From: Leptobrachium leishanense
Lineage: Eukaryota > Chordata > Amphibia > Anura > Megophryidae
Assembly (NCBI GenBank): GCA_009667805.1
Contig: CM019067.1
Coordinates: 70,760,997-70,824,996 of the forward strand
Direction: 5' to 3'
Length of the DNA stretch: 64,000 bases
Shown: piece after piece, positions 33,211 to 45,828 of the stretch
How the letters are laid out: the number at the start of each line of letters is the position of its first letter
Numbering within the stretch: position 1 is the first letter of the stretch
The notes under the pieces: model-generated
Seen by the model: only the letters and a program-made list of their open reading frames with translations
Database searches by the model: none
Told to the model about the DNA's origin: nothing
Made by a program: the position numbers and the translations under genes

Positions 33211-34799
33211 ACTATGGTCTCTATTCAATAGCTGCTGCTAATGTAGCGTCTCGATATGTAATCGATAGTGCTGGCATTAGTAAGTTTAACGTCTGGCACC
33301 GATATTCTGATCTTCACACTAAACTGGTGTGAAATTAGTTAGCGTCTCACAGCTTGCGCGAGCTTACTGTACTTTGCGTCTCCTATACCTAACATGGGGA
33401 GCGCAATCAGTTTTTAGCGTCTCGACAAGCAAGGTAGTACAAAGCACAGGCAAAATGTACCGTTGACTCTGCTCTTTCCTTCATCCCCCACATTCAATCT
33501 CTTTCCTCCTCCTGCCGCTACCAACAACGTAATATTTCCAGAATGCGGCCATTTCTAACCACTGACACCACAAAAGAAACTCATCCACACCCTTGTAATC
33601 TCCAGACTTGACTATTGTAATAATCTTTTAGCTGGCCTCCCTCTCTCCCGCCTCGCCCCCTACAATCCATTCTGAATGCCTCTGCCAGGCTAATCCACCT
33701 CACCCGCCGCTCGGTCTCTGCTGCTCCCCTCTGCGAATCCCTTCACTGGCTCCCCATCCACTGCAGAATTAAATTCAAAATCCTTTTTCTGACCTACAAA
33801 ACCCTCACTAACTCAGCTCCCCACTACCTGTCCTCACTAATCACCAAATACACCCCAGCCCGCTCCCTAAGGTCAAACAGTGACCTGCACCTAGCTTCCC
33901 CCCGCATCACCTCTTCCCATGATAGACTGCAGGATTTCTCACTCGCTGCCCCCATCCTCTGGAACGCTCTCCCCCATATGGTCAGACTTTCCCCTAATTT
34001 TTCTTCCTTCAACGCTCCCTTAAGACATTCCTATTTAGGCAAGCCTACCACCTGACTCACTGATGCAACCAGTCCATCACTCTCACCTTGCAGTCCATCA
34101 CTCTCACCTTGTAGTCCTCTCCTCATGTTTCCACCCCCAACCCTTCTAGATTGTGAGATCCCATGGGAATAGGGCCCTCGTTTCCTCCTGTACTGGTTTG
34201 ACAAAATGTTGTTCAATGTATTGTAACCCTGTCTATACTGTGCCCACTGTACAGCGCTGCAGAATATGATGGCACTTTATAAATAAAAATTAATAATAAT
34301 AATACCGTCAGCACACAAAATTGAAAATGTTACCACCTCCTAAAATCTGGTGTTAAATAATTTAGCATTTGCAGAATTGTTTAACAGCTCCAAATTCCCC
34401 ATTAAATCCCATACTCACCTCTCATCCTGCGGTGAAAAGGGTGGTCTGATCCACCACTTCTTCTTCTCACGAGCAGAATCAGACTGAGAATAAATAGTTC
34501 TTAGTCTCCCTCCACCATCACTCTGCGGTGCTGCGCCATCTCGAGAGATTGAGGTCGTGCAGAGCTCGCAGGCCAGAAGCGCAAGCCTCCATGGAGTCCT
34601 ATGTACTACAGGAGCTGATACTCGCTGTGGAGTGGAAGTGCTACTGCGGGTATCAGGGAGGTTAGTGCTGCACTCTGGTGCTGAGATAACTCCTTCCCCG
34701 TAATATGAAGTTAACATGGAGACAGAAAGGGAAAATCTGTAGGCGCACATTATCCTGCTTACCGTCTCCATGTTAGCATCAAGAATAGAATATAGCCCT
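33211..34799. mobile_element. TIR repeat with GGGCCCTAT-type ends (copy 3)
   Basis: The left end TGGTCTCTATTCAATAGC and right end AGAATAGAATATAGCCCTA are inverted repeats. The interior parallels copies 1 and 2 (TTACTGTACTTTGCGTCTCC, CCTAACATGGGGAGCGCAAT). It is interrupted by an L2 fragment at 33464-34302. Confidence 0.55.
33464..34302 (+). mobile_element. 5'-truncated L2/CR1-group LINE with 6-bp TSD
   Basis: TACCGT occurs on both sides (33458-33463 and 34303-34308). The body encodes decayed ORF2 C-terminal sequence (readable as GACTATTGTAATAATCTTTT, D-Y-C-N-N-L-L; CACTGGCTCCCCATCC, H-W-L-P-I) and ends with the family 3' region and an ATAA-type tail. Several in-frame defects are present. Confidence 0.8.
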
Positions 34800-36307
34800 A
34801 TAAGTTTGAGAATTCTCCTGTTACAGAGTTGGGTCTAGTAGAAATCTGGGGAAGAGCCTACTTTATTCATGCATTTTAGCAAATGAATAGATGTGATATA
34901 AACATAATAATTTTTTTGTAATAGTAAATATGTTTATGGAATACAAGAGATAGTCCTTGTCAATGAAGTCTAAAGAAAACCCCTCGGCTGAAGCATCTTG
35001 CCTCAGAGACTCTTTTGTATACATGGGGTGTACAGGTAGCAAGAAATACCTGGGTATCTGGCGCTTAGGCTCACTCCCGAAGAGGTTCAAGTTGAGTTTT
35101 GTCCCTCTTCTTTGGATCTTTCCTTCAGATCTACAAAAATGGCTAGGTATTTAAAATTAATGGTTTGGATGCATCAGGTTGCGTATGATGAACATTTTAC
35201 TTAGCCACCTTTACCTATTTCAGAATATCTTCTTACCAGTCCACTTCTGTAGAGACCTTTGTACTCACTTTATTAAGTTTGCCTGTAACAATAAGTCACC
35301 CCTCTGATGCCGTAGACAGACACTGCCATTTTTTGGACACCATTCGCCACTCCGGTGAGTCAGGATTCCATTGCCTTATATACATATAGACAAAATTTTA
35401 AGTGTACAAGGTTAATGATCAAGGTGCAACAGTGATGCTTGTATTATCTATAGGAAAACTGTGGTAAAACAAAGTTTTGGGTTAAAATCCCTTTTCATTG
35501 TACATTGCCTTGAGGAAGACAAAAACTGTTTGCATTAACACTACAGATACTGCAGTAACCTGCACCTAACCATTAGTTTACATGTAGCCTTATATGCAAA
35601 TCTAAATGACAAGAGAAGGAACCAGATCCAAATACAGAACTGTTGTTTAATTTACCTTATAAAGTCAACAAACATAACATGTTTGTGTATGGTGTGGACA
35701 CAGGGTGTCAGGCCATGACCACTATTATACAAGCTTTTTGGAACACTTCATGCAACAAGCAGACCATATACATTAATACAAGTTATTTTGACATTTGGAT
35801 GCTGGTAAATTTAGGGCATTGTCACTGATAACGAGATCTTATCCATCAGTGTTTAGCAATTGGAAGAAAAAAATTCTTCACAAGCCAAAAAAAAACCTTT
35901 GCACATACTGAACAGTAGTTGAATTACAAGACAGGCAGAAGTTGAGCTAGAAATAGCAGCAGTAATACCTACCATGGAGTCCCACATGCTCTATGCAAGA
36001 TTAAAGTGGTCCAGCAAAACGGCACTGAAGATCTTTTTGTTGGGCCCCAGTTCTAAGTGGCTCTTAGAATTTTTGAGTCAGTCTTTCTTCTGCATGTCCA
36101 GTAACAAATACGGATCAACTTCTCTTCCAGGTAAAACAGTCATGTCTGGTATACTGCAACTTGTCTATTAGCTTGGTGTGCAATAATGCATCCGATGTAT
36201 TTTGTATAAGATGCACAAATCAATAAGAACTAAATCCCAGTCACTCATAATTAAATTCAGCAGAAAAGAGGCAAAGAAAAAAATACCAACCCATAGAGAA
36301 AAATAGC
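34800..36307. other. Low-repeat AT-rich sequence, no gene found
   Basis: No domain-bearing frame, tandem repeat or terminal repeat was found in this interval. Confidence 0.4.
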
Positions 36308-36488
36308 AAAGAATCCGGCACTCTTCAATATTAATAATGAATTTTATTCCTCAGCCTAGAGAAAACAACGTTTCGACCCTGAGAGGTCTTTGTGACTAGA
36401 TAAAGACCCGTCAGGGTTCGAAACGTCGTTTTTTTATAGGCTGAGGAATAAAATCCATTATTAATATTGAAGAGTGCCGGATTCTTTG
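36308..36488. repeat. Foldback with TAGATAAAG...GAAACGTC motif
   Basis: AAAGAATCCGGCACTCTTCA at the left is mirrored by TGAAGAGTGCCGGATTCTTT at the right (with one extra base), and the arms extend inward through TTCCTCAGCC/GGCTGAGGAA. The centre holds two inverted copies of the motif: plus strand 36397-36427 with stem GACCC/GGGTT before GAAACGTC, and minus strand 36367-36391. Confidence 0.75.
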
Positions 36489-38233
36489 ATATTTTTTTTT
36501 ATGGATGTTGCTGGATTTGGGACTGGATCCATTCCAGCCTCAAACAAGTGGTGAGCAGTATCTAGAACTATTGCTTGATTATTGATCACTCACAATAGGG
36601 ACAGTCATAGGGCACCGATCACACTAAACATCTCATGCCAAGTTGTAGCATTTGCGTCTCTATATTATCAAGTTAGCCAGAATATGGGCCTAAGATTTTT
36701 ATCCTAACCACAGATATTTCTTTCGTTTACATGTAAACGAGGGAAAGGGGGGTTTGCGAGGGTCCTACATGTAAACGAACCTTCAGTTAATTCCTTGATT
36801 GCCAATTGTGCTGGTGGTTGGCAATCATACATATAATTTGTCAGTCAAATAAACCACACAAAGCAATAATAAAATGGAAGCGATAATAAACCAGAACAAT
36901 GTTCCAGGATAGACGAGAGCCTCCACCCCTCATCTCATATCTATTACATTGTTTCTTTTTAAACAGACTTTTGTTTTCATGGGAAAAGCAATCCTTCTAT
37001 TCAGTACAGGGGGAAAAAAAAAACTCATCCGCAACACAGTTTTCATAGTAGTTAAGACAAGCTTTCAATAAACACTTCAAATAGCATGATATCTGATGTA
37101 CCGATCACCGAGTAATTATAGATCAGTACAGGATATTCACACTTGCTTTGTCTTTCCAAAAAAGGAAACTCAGAGACTTCAGGATAAGTAACGTTAAAAG
37201 TAATATTTAACAAAAACTATATATCAAATATGGATACTGGGAGTCAGGCCAATGCAGGATTAGAATGTCTAGTTAACGGCATATGGAAAATATGCACGTA
37301 CAATAAATAACCACTACTTTACTTCTGATTAGAACACGCCAGGAATCTTCCACTGATCAAAAGTTTAAATCTCCTGCAAGGGAATATATCTCTTGGCCTG
37401 AATGGGGCAATCTCAGCACACGTGCAAACATCAAGTTACTCGGTGGATTTTCATCATGATATATGCTGCATTTGAATATTTAAAAGGATTTGCTATACAC
37501 TTTACTGTCATTCATCATTACTCCAACATGATCCCTATGTGTATTTTGTCAAAGTGTTTAGGCAGGATGCTGTGACAGCTTGGCATGATGGATTGTAAGC
37601 ACTTTAATTTTTCTGTTGCATAAACTCTTTAGTTATTGAAGCCTATTTGCATGATCACTCAAAGCCTCAGGAACGGTGACAGAAGTTTGCTAACAAGCAG
37701 GCGTGGAGCAATGGTTTTAAATGCTTAATATCGCAAATCTTTTGTGGTGGCTTTATGCGCGTTAACATATTGTTCTTTTACACAGTCTGTGCCAAAAGAC
37801 GCTTGCTAGGAAATTAATAATACATAACTTTATCAGCCGGGCATTATATCGCCCATAGATTTTCACAAATCCATTTGGATTATCTGCAGATTAAAAAATT
37901 TAAATGAAATGACATACATGTGACTTCACTTGAGATGTCTGACAGCAAGATGTCTCAATCTAGGGTACAGCAATCTACATAAAAGGTTTAGATTAACAGG
38001 CATTTGCATGACATTAACAACTTGACATTTAAATACTTTGTATGTGTATATACAAATGTGTGTGTCTGTATTGCCGTACAGATTGCAGTTTTGCAGTAGC
38101 GATTTTTGGGCATGTCTGTATTGATGCTGAACAGATTCCAATTTTGCAGTAGCGTTTTTTTGATGCAGTTGCAACTGTAACCATTAAATTGGCAAATGTA
38201 GATTACACTTTTCTGACAGATACTATAGGTTAG
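36489..38233. other. Low-repeat sequence with a candidate conserved non-coding stretch
   Basis: No gene or repeat end was recognised. The part at 37400-37800 has the word composition of conserved regulatory DNA (GACAGCTTGGCATGATGG, GCATGATCACTC, CACGTG-like and ATTTGCAT-like words). Confidence 0.4.
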
Positions 38234-39015
38234 AACAAGAAGAAAAATGTCATCTGCGCTTATTTCTATTACACCGTGTGAAACAAAACACAATTAGAGG
38301 CTTTGATTTATTTTAATGGCCATTAAGAGTGTAAGCTCACCTGCCAACGTCAAGGCACCTTTAATGAGGGTGAGTCCTATCCAAAAAATGAAACCACAGG
38401 CTGCTGTGTAGCAAACCATCACTGCTCTCATGCTGCTTTTCAGTCATGAGGTAGACTGGTGGGTCATATTTATGCCCTCCCAGAAACAAAATCCCCCTTG
38501 GGATCAAAAACAAAGACACGGAGCGGAATCATGCTGCAATGATGACCTGGCTGGAGGTACAATAAAACATACATAGTACAGGAGGAGCGGGGTGGGGTCG
38601 CGCCTATTCCCCGATGGGGCGGCTGCAACCACCAAATTGTATCCAGCAACATGTATAAAACATAACAAGAAGAAAAATGTCATCTGCGCTTATTCCTATT
38701 ACACCGTGTGAAACAAAACACAATTAGAGGCTTTGGCTTCTTTTAATGGCCGTTAAGAGAGTAAGGTCACCTGCCAACGTCAAGGCACCTCTAGTGAAGG
38801 TGAGTCCTACCCAAAAAATGAAACCACAGGCTGCTATGTAGCAAACCATCACTGCTCACACTGCTTTGCAGTCATGCGGTAGACTGGTGGGCCTTTATTT
38901 AATGCCCTCCCAAAAACAAATCCACCTTGGGACCAAAAAACATAGACACGGAACGAAACAGCTGCAATGATGACCTGGCTGGAGGTACAAACAAACATAC
39001 ATAGTACAGGAGGAT
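38234..39015. repeat. Direct tandem duplication, period 430 bp
   Basis: A block of about 352 bp starting AACAAGAAGAAAAATGTCAT occurs at 38234-38586 and again at 38664-39015. The copies differ by scattered substitutions and a few short indels. A 77-bp GC-rich spacer (GGGGTGGGGTCGCGCC) separates them. No coding capacity was seen. Confidence 0.85.
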
Positions 39016-39184
39016 ATTATAGGTTTTTCACCAAGTGGTAAATTGGGAGAATATTGCTTAAACTTACTATTGCAATTTTCAGTTGCTCTCAGAGGGTAAG
39101 AATAATACACACAACAATGTAATGTGCAACACTAAATCAATGTCAATCAGACGAAAAAATTGACACAAGGGAAGCTAAAATCTT

Positions 39185-39850
39185 ATTTTTTTTAAATATT
39201 TATTTATTTATTTGCATATCAATAAAATATTTCAAACCATTGTCAATACAGTAGCATGCGTTTTCTTGGTCACGCAGGACCAAAATGAAAGTAATCGAAC
39301 ATGCAGGTTCGTGATAACACAATATGTAAAAGCAGAAAGTGGGGTGGAGATGGAAGGGATGAGGCGAGGGGTCGGCTCGGGATTCAACAGCGGGGCGTTA
39401 ATAGTTGAGGGAATCTAGAGGTGGGAGATATCAGAAGCCATCATTAATAGATAGTGGGACATTCTATTCGTCGTGGAGTAGTGGAAATGTTCCACGGAGC
39501 AGAGGTCATTCATCCTATCATACAAGGTCATGAGAGATGGACAAAGGGACTGTTTCCAAAGAAGGGGGATTAAGCCCTTAGCCGTGTTCAGAATACGGAT
39601 AGCTACAGATCGTCTGTATACAGTGATGGGAAAATGTGTGTCTAAGCAGATATGGGTCAACACATAAAAGAATGGGTGGAGATATTTGGTGTGTGTGAAG
39701 AATTTCAGGACATGAAGAGTGATGGATGTCAGACAGTTTTGGACAGTTCGTCCTTCACCACAGCTATATAGGAACAGTACAATGATAGCAATGTGTTCCT
39801 GCAAAAAGTAGAACTTGAGGGGATTTCGTATATGTCGAATGAATCATATA
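39185..39850 (-). pseudogene. 3' end of an L1/Tx1-like LINE ORF2
   Basis: On the minus strand the translation includes an AKGLIPLLWKQS block followed by PSLMTLYDRMNDL and a short tail, resembling the C-terminal end of L1/Tx1-type ORF2 proteins. T-rich sequence at 39185-39210 would be the A-rich tail. The fragment is 5'-truncated and has no RT motifs. The assignment is tentative. Confidence 0.45.
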
Positions 39851-41086
39851 TATTACTTCACAGATATACAGAAGCCAAAATAACGGAGGAAGAAAAATTT
39901 GCCCGGGGTTTAAAATGTAGGAATCGTGGAATCTTTTATCATCTATTCTCTCTATGTTTTACCACATGAGACGTTTTTGCATTCAGCAGGAAGGAACCAC
40001 CTAGACCCCGGTCTCTCTCTATGCAGGAGTTGTTTGAGAAGATTCTTTGAACTGCCTGAGTGACAATTAGTTCAATTTACTCTACTGAATAAAAATATGC
40101 CTTTAACTAGCGGAATCTTCAATGATTTCATACACCATTGTTCTACATAAGCTGGTTCCCTGGGAGTTACAACCTGCTGTACTCTTGTGGAGTTTTTATG
40201 AAAGTATATTGTGTGAGACTGTATTTAATTTACTTTTATCTTTCAATCAATTGCTATCGCTACGTAGAGCGTGTGACATTTGACTTACCCTACCCTGCAG
40301 AATTCTAGGATCCAATATTCACACCCTCTGGGGAGATTCTTTTATTCCATGCAATTAAAGCCCCTTTTTGCATAAAACACTGATGTTGCATTAGAAATAT
40401 GTAGCTCTGCACTTCAACATATACATATAACATGCGTATGTTAAACAATTTGCATTTCTTTGTTACAACTAATCTAGAAATAAGTTTTATATTTGGACTT
40501 CGAAATTTTATACTTGCTTTGATTTTATTTTAAAAATGCAAAATGATATAATTTCCAATTTTGCATGTAATAAACACAATTATTTATAGTATTGTGTCTT
40601 GGAATGGAATCATTCAAAGCAAAGTTGAATGAAGTCAGTGTTATATATTATCCATCTGTATACTGGCTTGTGTCTACAGTCATACATAAAGCTGCCAAAA
40701 ACTGAACCCTACATTATAGATTTATAAATTTAAATTATCAATAACATTTTAATACAAAAACGTTTATAGTTGAAATGGTTTCTAGAACATTATCTTTAAG
40801 TAATTGTCACTACATAAAATCTCATTATGTTTCATTTATGCTATAATGACGACGTTAGGTTTGCTGGGTAAGAGGCAATGAATTGCTTTGTACAATCTTA
40901 CAGGGATCATAAAGTGCATGGTAAATTTTTCTGACATAAACATGGCCAACGTTTTATCATGCACATTATAAAAACAAGCTAGAACCCCACTGTCTTTCAC
41001 TATGGAAAGGTTGCAATGCAATGTCTTTGGTTTGTCAGGGCCAGCCATTATAATATAGTTCAATATGGAGATTGTACGGAAAACAA
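39851..41086. other. Low-repeat AT-rich sequence, no gene found
   Basis: No coding region or repeat was recognised. Confidence 0.4.
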
Positions 41087-41168
41087 GTCGGGGTACGGAG
41101 GTCTATATCTGGAATTCTAAAATCCAGGATAGACTAAAATATTGTGTAACAGACCTCCGTACCCCGAC
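41087..41168. repeat. Perfect 18-bp inverted repeat
   Basis: GTCGGGGTACGGAGGTCT at 41087-41104 is perfectly complementary to AGACCTCCGTACCCCGAC at 41151-41168, with a 46-bp loop. It lies just outside the larger foldback at 41270. Confidence 0.9.
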
Positions 41169-41269
41169 TGGGTCACATCTATTAATGCCACTCAAATTCG
41201 AACTAAATTCACCATTTTCGTGTTTCGGGAGCATTTCTGAAAACAAAATATATATCACTCGAAATTTTG

Positions 41270-41940
41270 GATCAATCCGATTCGGTGATTTGGATCATTT
41301 CAGCAATTCGGCTCATTTTGACGATCCGGCTCATTTCGGGTGATTCGGCTCAATTGGTTTTTCGCTTTTTTATGAGGTATTTTGTTTTTTATTGCTTATT
41401 TAAGAATGGGAAGTAGTTTATTACCAATAGAATGTAAGTTTCTTTACTTAATTATTCTTTTAGGATTTTTGCGGGTGAAAGTTTAGGTTTCCTAACTTTT
41501 TTTTCAAAGAAACATGTTTTTTTAACCCATAGGTTTCAATGCAGAATATGAATCCGCACACTGCCGGGCAGCGCCTCTCTGCAGTATAATTAATGCAGCA
41601 TATGAATCCGCACACTGCTGGGAAGCGCCTCTCTCTGCAGAATAATTCAGCATATTCATATGCTGCTTTGAAACCTATGGGTTAAAAAACTTTGCTTCTA
41701 TAAAAAAAGTTAAGAAACCTAAAATTTCACCCAAAAAATGCCTAAAAAATACTAAAAGAATAATTAAGTAAAGAAACTTACATTCTATTAGTAGTAATCT
41801 ACTTCCCATTCTTAAATAAGCAATAAAAAATGAAATAACTCATAAAAAAGTCGAAAATCCAACTGATCCGAATCCCCCGAAATGATCAGAATCGTCGAAA
41901 TGATCCGAATCACTAATCAAAATGATCCGAAAAGAAAAAG
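41270..41940. mobile_element. Foldback element with 52-bp satellite units in its loop
   Basis: The left arm (for example ATTGCTTATTTAAGAATGGG) is mirrored by CCCATTCTTAAATAAGCAAT at the right. Arms run to about 41530 and from about 41665 and include GATCC/GGATC and TTTCGG-type words at the outside. The loop (41537-41655) carries two copies of the CATATGAATCCGCACACTGC satellite unit otherwise known from 1.7-4.8 kb. Confidence 0.75.
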
Positions 41941-42548
41941 AAACACCTGAAAAAAACGAAACCAAAAAGTCATCCACAACCCTACTTATTACCTTATAAG
42001 CTTAGAACAGCATCGTGTTTCAAGTCAACAAATACAACAAAGACCTTTACGCACCTAAAATATTGTCTGTTTTAACCGTGAATAGTTTATAAACAAACAA
42101 CTCTGAATAAAATATCTTTTCTCTGAAATAGGGTTGGTGGCAAGATCGTATTAGAGGTGAAAGAAGTTGACACAATTTGTTTTGTTTCATTCTTTACATC
42201 AATAAAGGCTGGGTTTTTCAAAAATGGTGTGTAGATTTTATGCATATATACATTTTTAAGTGTATATAATTTTGCCTTTAAAAATACAATGCAAAACAGC
42301 ATGCTATATTTCAAGGAGCCAGTACAAATAATGTAGCATTGTGCATGCAAATCTTCAATTACACAGCTGGTGAGGGTGAAAGGAGGTGTAACACTAATCT
42401 TTAATCTCTTAGTTTCCTATTCTTGATGGTTTAGCAGAAAGCAAGGACAAAAATCCCTCACATAATGCATTAAGAATGTTGGTAGATCATTTTGGACCTG
42501 CTTCAAGCAAGTCCACCTATTCTAAACAATGAGCTTCATACTCTTCAG
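41941..42548. other. Unclassified sequence
   Basis: AT-rich sequence with no recognised gene or repeat apart from CGAAAC-rich words near 41950. Confidence 0.4.
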
Positions 42549-42680
42549 GCTAGGGTCAGACGAACGCATTCTGTGCGGACTGTGCGTCTGTGCACAACGG
42601 ACGTACTTTCTGAGTGACGACAAGGTAGTGGCCACACAGTCCGTTTTTGTGACGGACGTTTTTTTTTTCCTTCCGCAGAC
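42549..42680. mobile_element. Left end of a Harbinger-like MITE (fragment)
   Basis: GGCTAGGGTCAGACGAACGC matches the TIR of the MITEs at 1914, 2294, 3394 and 24978. The following body differs from theirs, and the right end is missing because Tc1 sequence follows. Confidence 0.6.
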
Positions 42681-42707
42681 GAGCTTTATGGGGATGCTGA
42701 CTTTATT

Positions 42708-43013
42708 TTCCAGCAGGACTTGGCACCTGCCCACACTGCCAAAAGCACCAAAACCTGGTTCAATGACCATGGGATTACTGTGCTTGATTGGCCAGCAAAC
42801 TCGCCTGACCTGAACCCCATAGAGAATCTATGGGGCATTGCCAAGAGAAAGAAGAGAGACATGAGACCGAACAATGGAGAAGAGCTGAAGGCCACTATTG
42901 AAGCATCCTGGTCTTCCACAACATCTGAGCAGTGCCACAGGCTGATAGCTTCCATGCCACATTGCCGTATTGAGGCAGTAATTGCTGCAAAAGGGGCCCA
43001 AACCAAGTACTGA
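42708..43013 (+). pseudogene. Tc1/mariner transposase C-terminal fragment
   Basis: About 100 residues remain of a Tc1-type DDE transposase. DLAPAHTAK and the block WPANSPDLNPIENLWG, which carries the last acidic catalytic residues of the family, are intact. The frame ends at a natural-looking stop after QTKY. The N-terminal DNA-binding domains and the first catalytic aspartate are missing. Downstream, TTGCATTACTGAAATAAATG and GAGTTTCACCTGTA (ending near 43264) form the 3' terminal region typical of this family. The 5' half has been lost, so the copy is inactive. Confidence 0.85.
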
Positions 43014-43289
43014 GTACATCTGCAGCTTATACTTTTCAGAGGTCCCATATTGTTCTATGTACAATCCTTGTTTTATTGACTGCATGTAATATTCAAATTT
43101 TCTGAGATTGTGGATTTTGGGTTTTCATGAGCTGTAACCATAATCATCACAATTATAACAAATCACGGCTTGAACTATCTCATATATTAGTTTCACCTTT
43201 TAAGTTGCATTACTGAAATAAATGAACTTTTGCACGCTATTCAAATTTTTGAGTTTCACCTGTACATATAAGTTCCTATGAATGATAAT
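43014..43289 (+). mobile_element. Tc1 element 3' region
   Basis: The untranslated end of the Tc1 copy includes a TIR-like GAGTTTCACCTGTA at 43251-43264. A partner TIR at the 5' side is not present. Confidence 0.6.
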
Positions 43290-43639
43290 AAAAAGGGCTC
43301 TTACAGGAAAAAGAAAAGACGATTTTAAAGAAAGAAATGAAAAAAAAATCCCCAAAAATGCCTAAAAGATCCTAAAAAAAATATATAAATAAAGAGATTT
43401 TTTACTGCAGATTATAATATTAAACGGTTTATTGGATATTGATTTAAAACGGGAATATTTTTAGCATAGAAGCCTATGGGAATCGCCTGAATAAATCTGT
43501 TGAATGAGACCACCGAACAGCAGGGCATTTCGGCAACTTTTCACTGCTGGTTTTTGTTTTCTGAATAGACGAAGTATTGCTTCTCTATGGGGTTTTTACT
43601 GTCCTCGAACAGGCTCCATATGTTTTTTTGTTTTTTTTT

Positions 43640-43806
43640 AAGAAAGGATTTTACCAGGAAGGATACATTGAGATTTCTCTCGTTTTCAAGTACGTCCTGG
43701 GTGGCGAGTATGTACCGTTAGGTGTCTTGCCCAAGGACACTTACTGGAGAGGTTGCTCGCTGGGATCGAACCCATGACTCCACAGGCTCTCTCCATGCAG
43801 AGCAGT
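43640..43806 (-). mobile_element. tRNA-derived SINE, 5'-truncated
   Basis: This matches the SINE at 23882-24083 over its body, including the B-box word GGTTCGATCCC on the minus strand and the LINE-like tail. The A-box part is missing. Confidence 0.6.
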
Positions 43807-43904
43807 GACATAGTGACATATATGTGCACAGGGCCGGTGCTAGACTATTTTGCGCCCTAGGCAAGACCAGCTACTTGCACCCCCCAAAAAAAAAGCTCAC
43901 ATGG

Positions 43905-45782
43905 GTATATTTGCCCCCAGCTCTCACATGGTGGATATATTGCCCCCCAGCTCACATGGGTACATTTGCCCCCAGCTCACATAGGTACATTTGCCCCCAG
44001 CTCACCTGGGTACATTTGCCGCCAGCTCACACATGGCATGGAGATATTGCCCCAGCTAACACATGGAGATATTGCCCCAGCTCACACATGGCATGAAGAT
44101 ATTGCCCCAGCTCACACATGGAGATATTGCCCTAGCTGACACATGGATATATTGCCCCAGCTAACACATGGCATGAAGATATTGCCCCAGCTCACACATG
44201 GCATGAAGATATTGCCCCAGCTCACACATGGATATATTGCCCCAGCTAACACATGGATATATTGCCCCAGCTAACACATGGCATGGAGATATTGCCCCAG
44301 CTCACACATTAATATCTGCCCCGAGGCTCACACATTGATATCTGCCCCCAAGGCTCACACATTGATATCTGCCCCCAGGCTCACACATTGATATCTGCCC
44401 CCAGGCTCACACAGGGATATCTGCCCCAGGCTCACACATTGATATCTGCCCCCAGGCTCACACATTGATATTTGCCCCCAGGCTCACACATGGGTATTTA
44501 CCCCCATGCTCACACATTGATATTTCCCCCTAGGCTCACACATGGGTATTTATCCCAGGCTCACATATGGATATTTACCCCCAGGCTCACACATGGGTAT
44601 TTACCCCCAGGCTCACACATGGATATTTGCCCCCAGGCTCACACATGGATATTTACCCCCAGGCTCACACATGGATATTTTCCCCCAGGCTCACACATGG
44701 GTATTTACCCCCAGGCTCACACATGGATATTTGCCCCCAGGCTCACACATGGATATTTGCTCCCAGGCTCACACATGGGTATTTACCCCCAGGCGCACAC
44801 ATGCATATTTGCCCCCAGGCTCACACATGGATATTTACCCCCAGGCTCACATATGGTTATTTGCCCCCAGGCTCACACATGGATATTTACCCCCAGGCTC
44901 ACACACGGTTATTTGCCCCCAGGCTTACACAAGGATACTTGCCCAGCAGCTCACACATGGATATTTGCCTCCAGCTCACATGGGTACATTTGCCCCCAGC
45001 TCACATAGGTACATTTGCCCCCAGCTCACCTGGGTACATTTGCCTCCAGCTCACACATGGCATGGAGATATTGCCCCAGCTAACACATGGAGATATTGCC
45101 CCAGCTCACACATGGCATGAAGATATTGCCCCAGCTCACACATGGAGATATTGCCCCAGCTAACACATGGATATATTGCCCCAGCTAACACATGGATATA
45201 TTGCCCCAGCTAACACATGGCATGGAGATATTGCCCCAGCTCACACATTAATATCTGCCCCCAGGCTCACTCATTGATATCTGCCCCCAGGCTCACACAT
45301 TGATATCTGCCTCCAGGCTCACACATGGATATCTGCCCCAGGCTCACACATTGATATCTGCCCCCAGGCTCACACATTGATATTTGCCCCCAGGCTCACA
45401 CATGGGTATTTACCCCCAGGCTCACACATTGATATTTCCCCCTAGGCTCACACATGGGTATTTATCCCAGGCTCACATATGGATATTTACCCCCAGGCTC
45501 ACACATGGGTATTTACCCCCAGGCTCACACATGGATATTTGCCCCCAGGCTCACACATGGATATTTACCCCCAGGCTCACACATGGATATTTACCCCCAG
45601 GCTCACACATGGATATTTGCCCCCAGGCTCACACATGGGTATTTACCCCCAGGGTCACATATGGTTATTTTCCCCCAGGCTCACACATGGATATTTTCCC
45701 CCAGGCTCACACACGGTTATTTGCCCACAGGCTTCCACAAGGATACTTGCCCAGCAGCTCACACATGGATATTTGCCTCCAG
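43905..45782. repeat. 26-31-bp minisatellite with higher-order duplication
   Basis: Units such as GCTCACACATGGATATTTGC-CCCCAG (26 bp) and a variant with GGCATGAAGATATTGCCCCA alternate in blocks. The block sequence from about 43957 is repeated from about 44977 (near 1 kb period; matching landmarks at 44500 and 45412). All three plus-strand frames remain open for over 170 codons as a result; these are not genes. Confidence 0.9.
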
Positions 45783-45828
45783 CGCTGTCTCCGTCTTCCT
45801 GTAGCCAGTCTCAATGCGTGCTGGTGTC

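Noticed and set aside
42720..43048. Minus-strand frames opposite the Tc1 fragment
   Set aside because: They are antisense shadows of the transposase reading, which has clear DDE-family motifs on the plus strand.
44472..45163. Three overlapping plus-strand open frames of 170-200 codons
   Set aside because: They are the three frames of one 26-31-bp minisatellite without stop words. Codon use and residue order are purely periodic, and there is no domain or initiation context.
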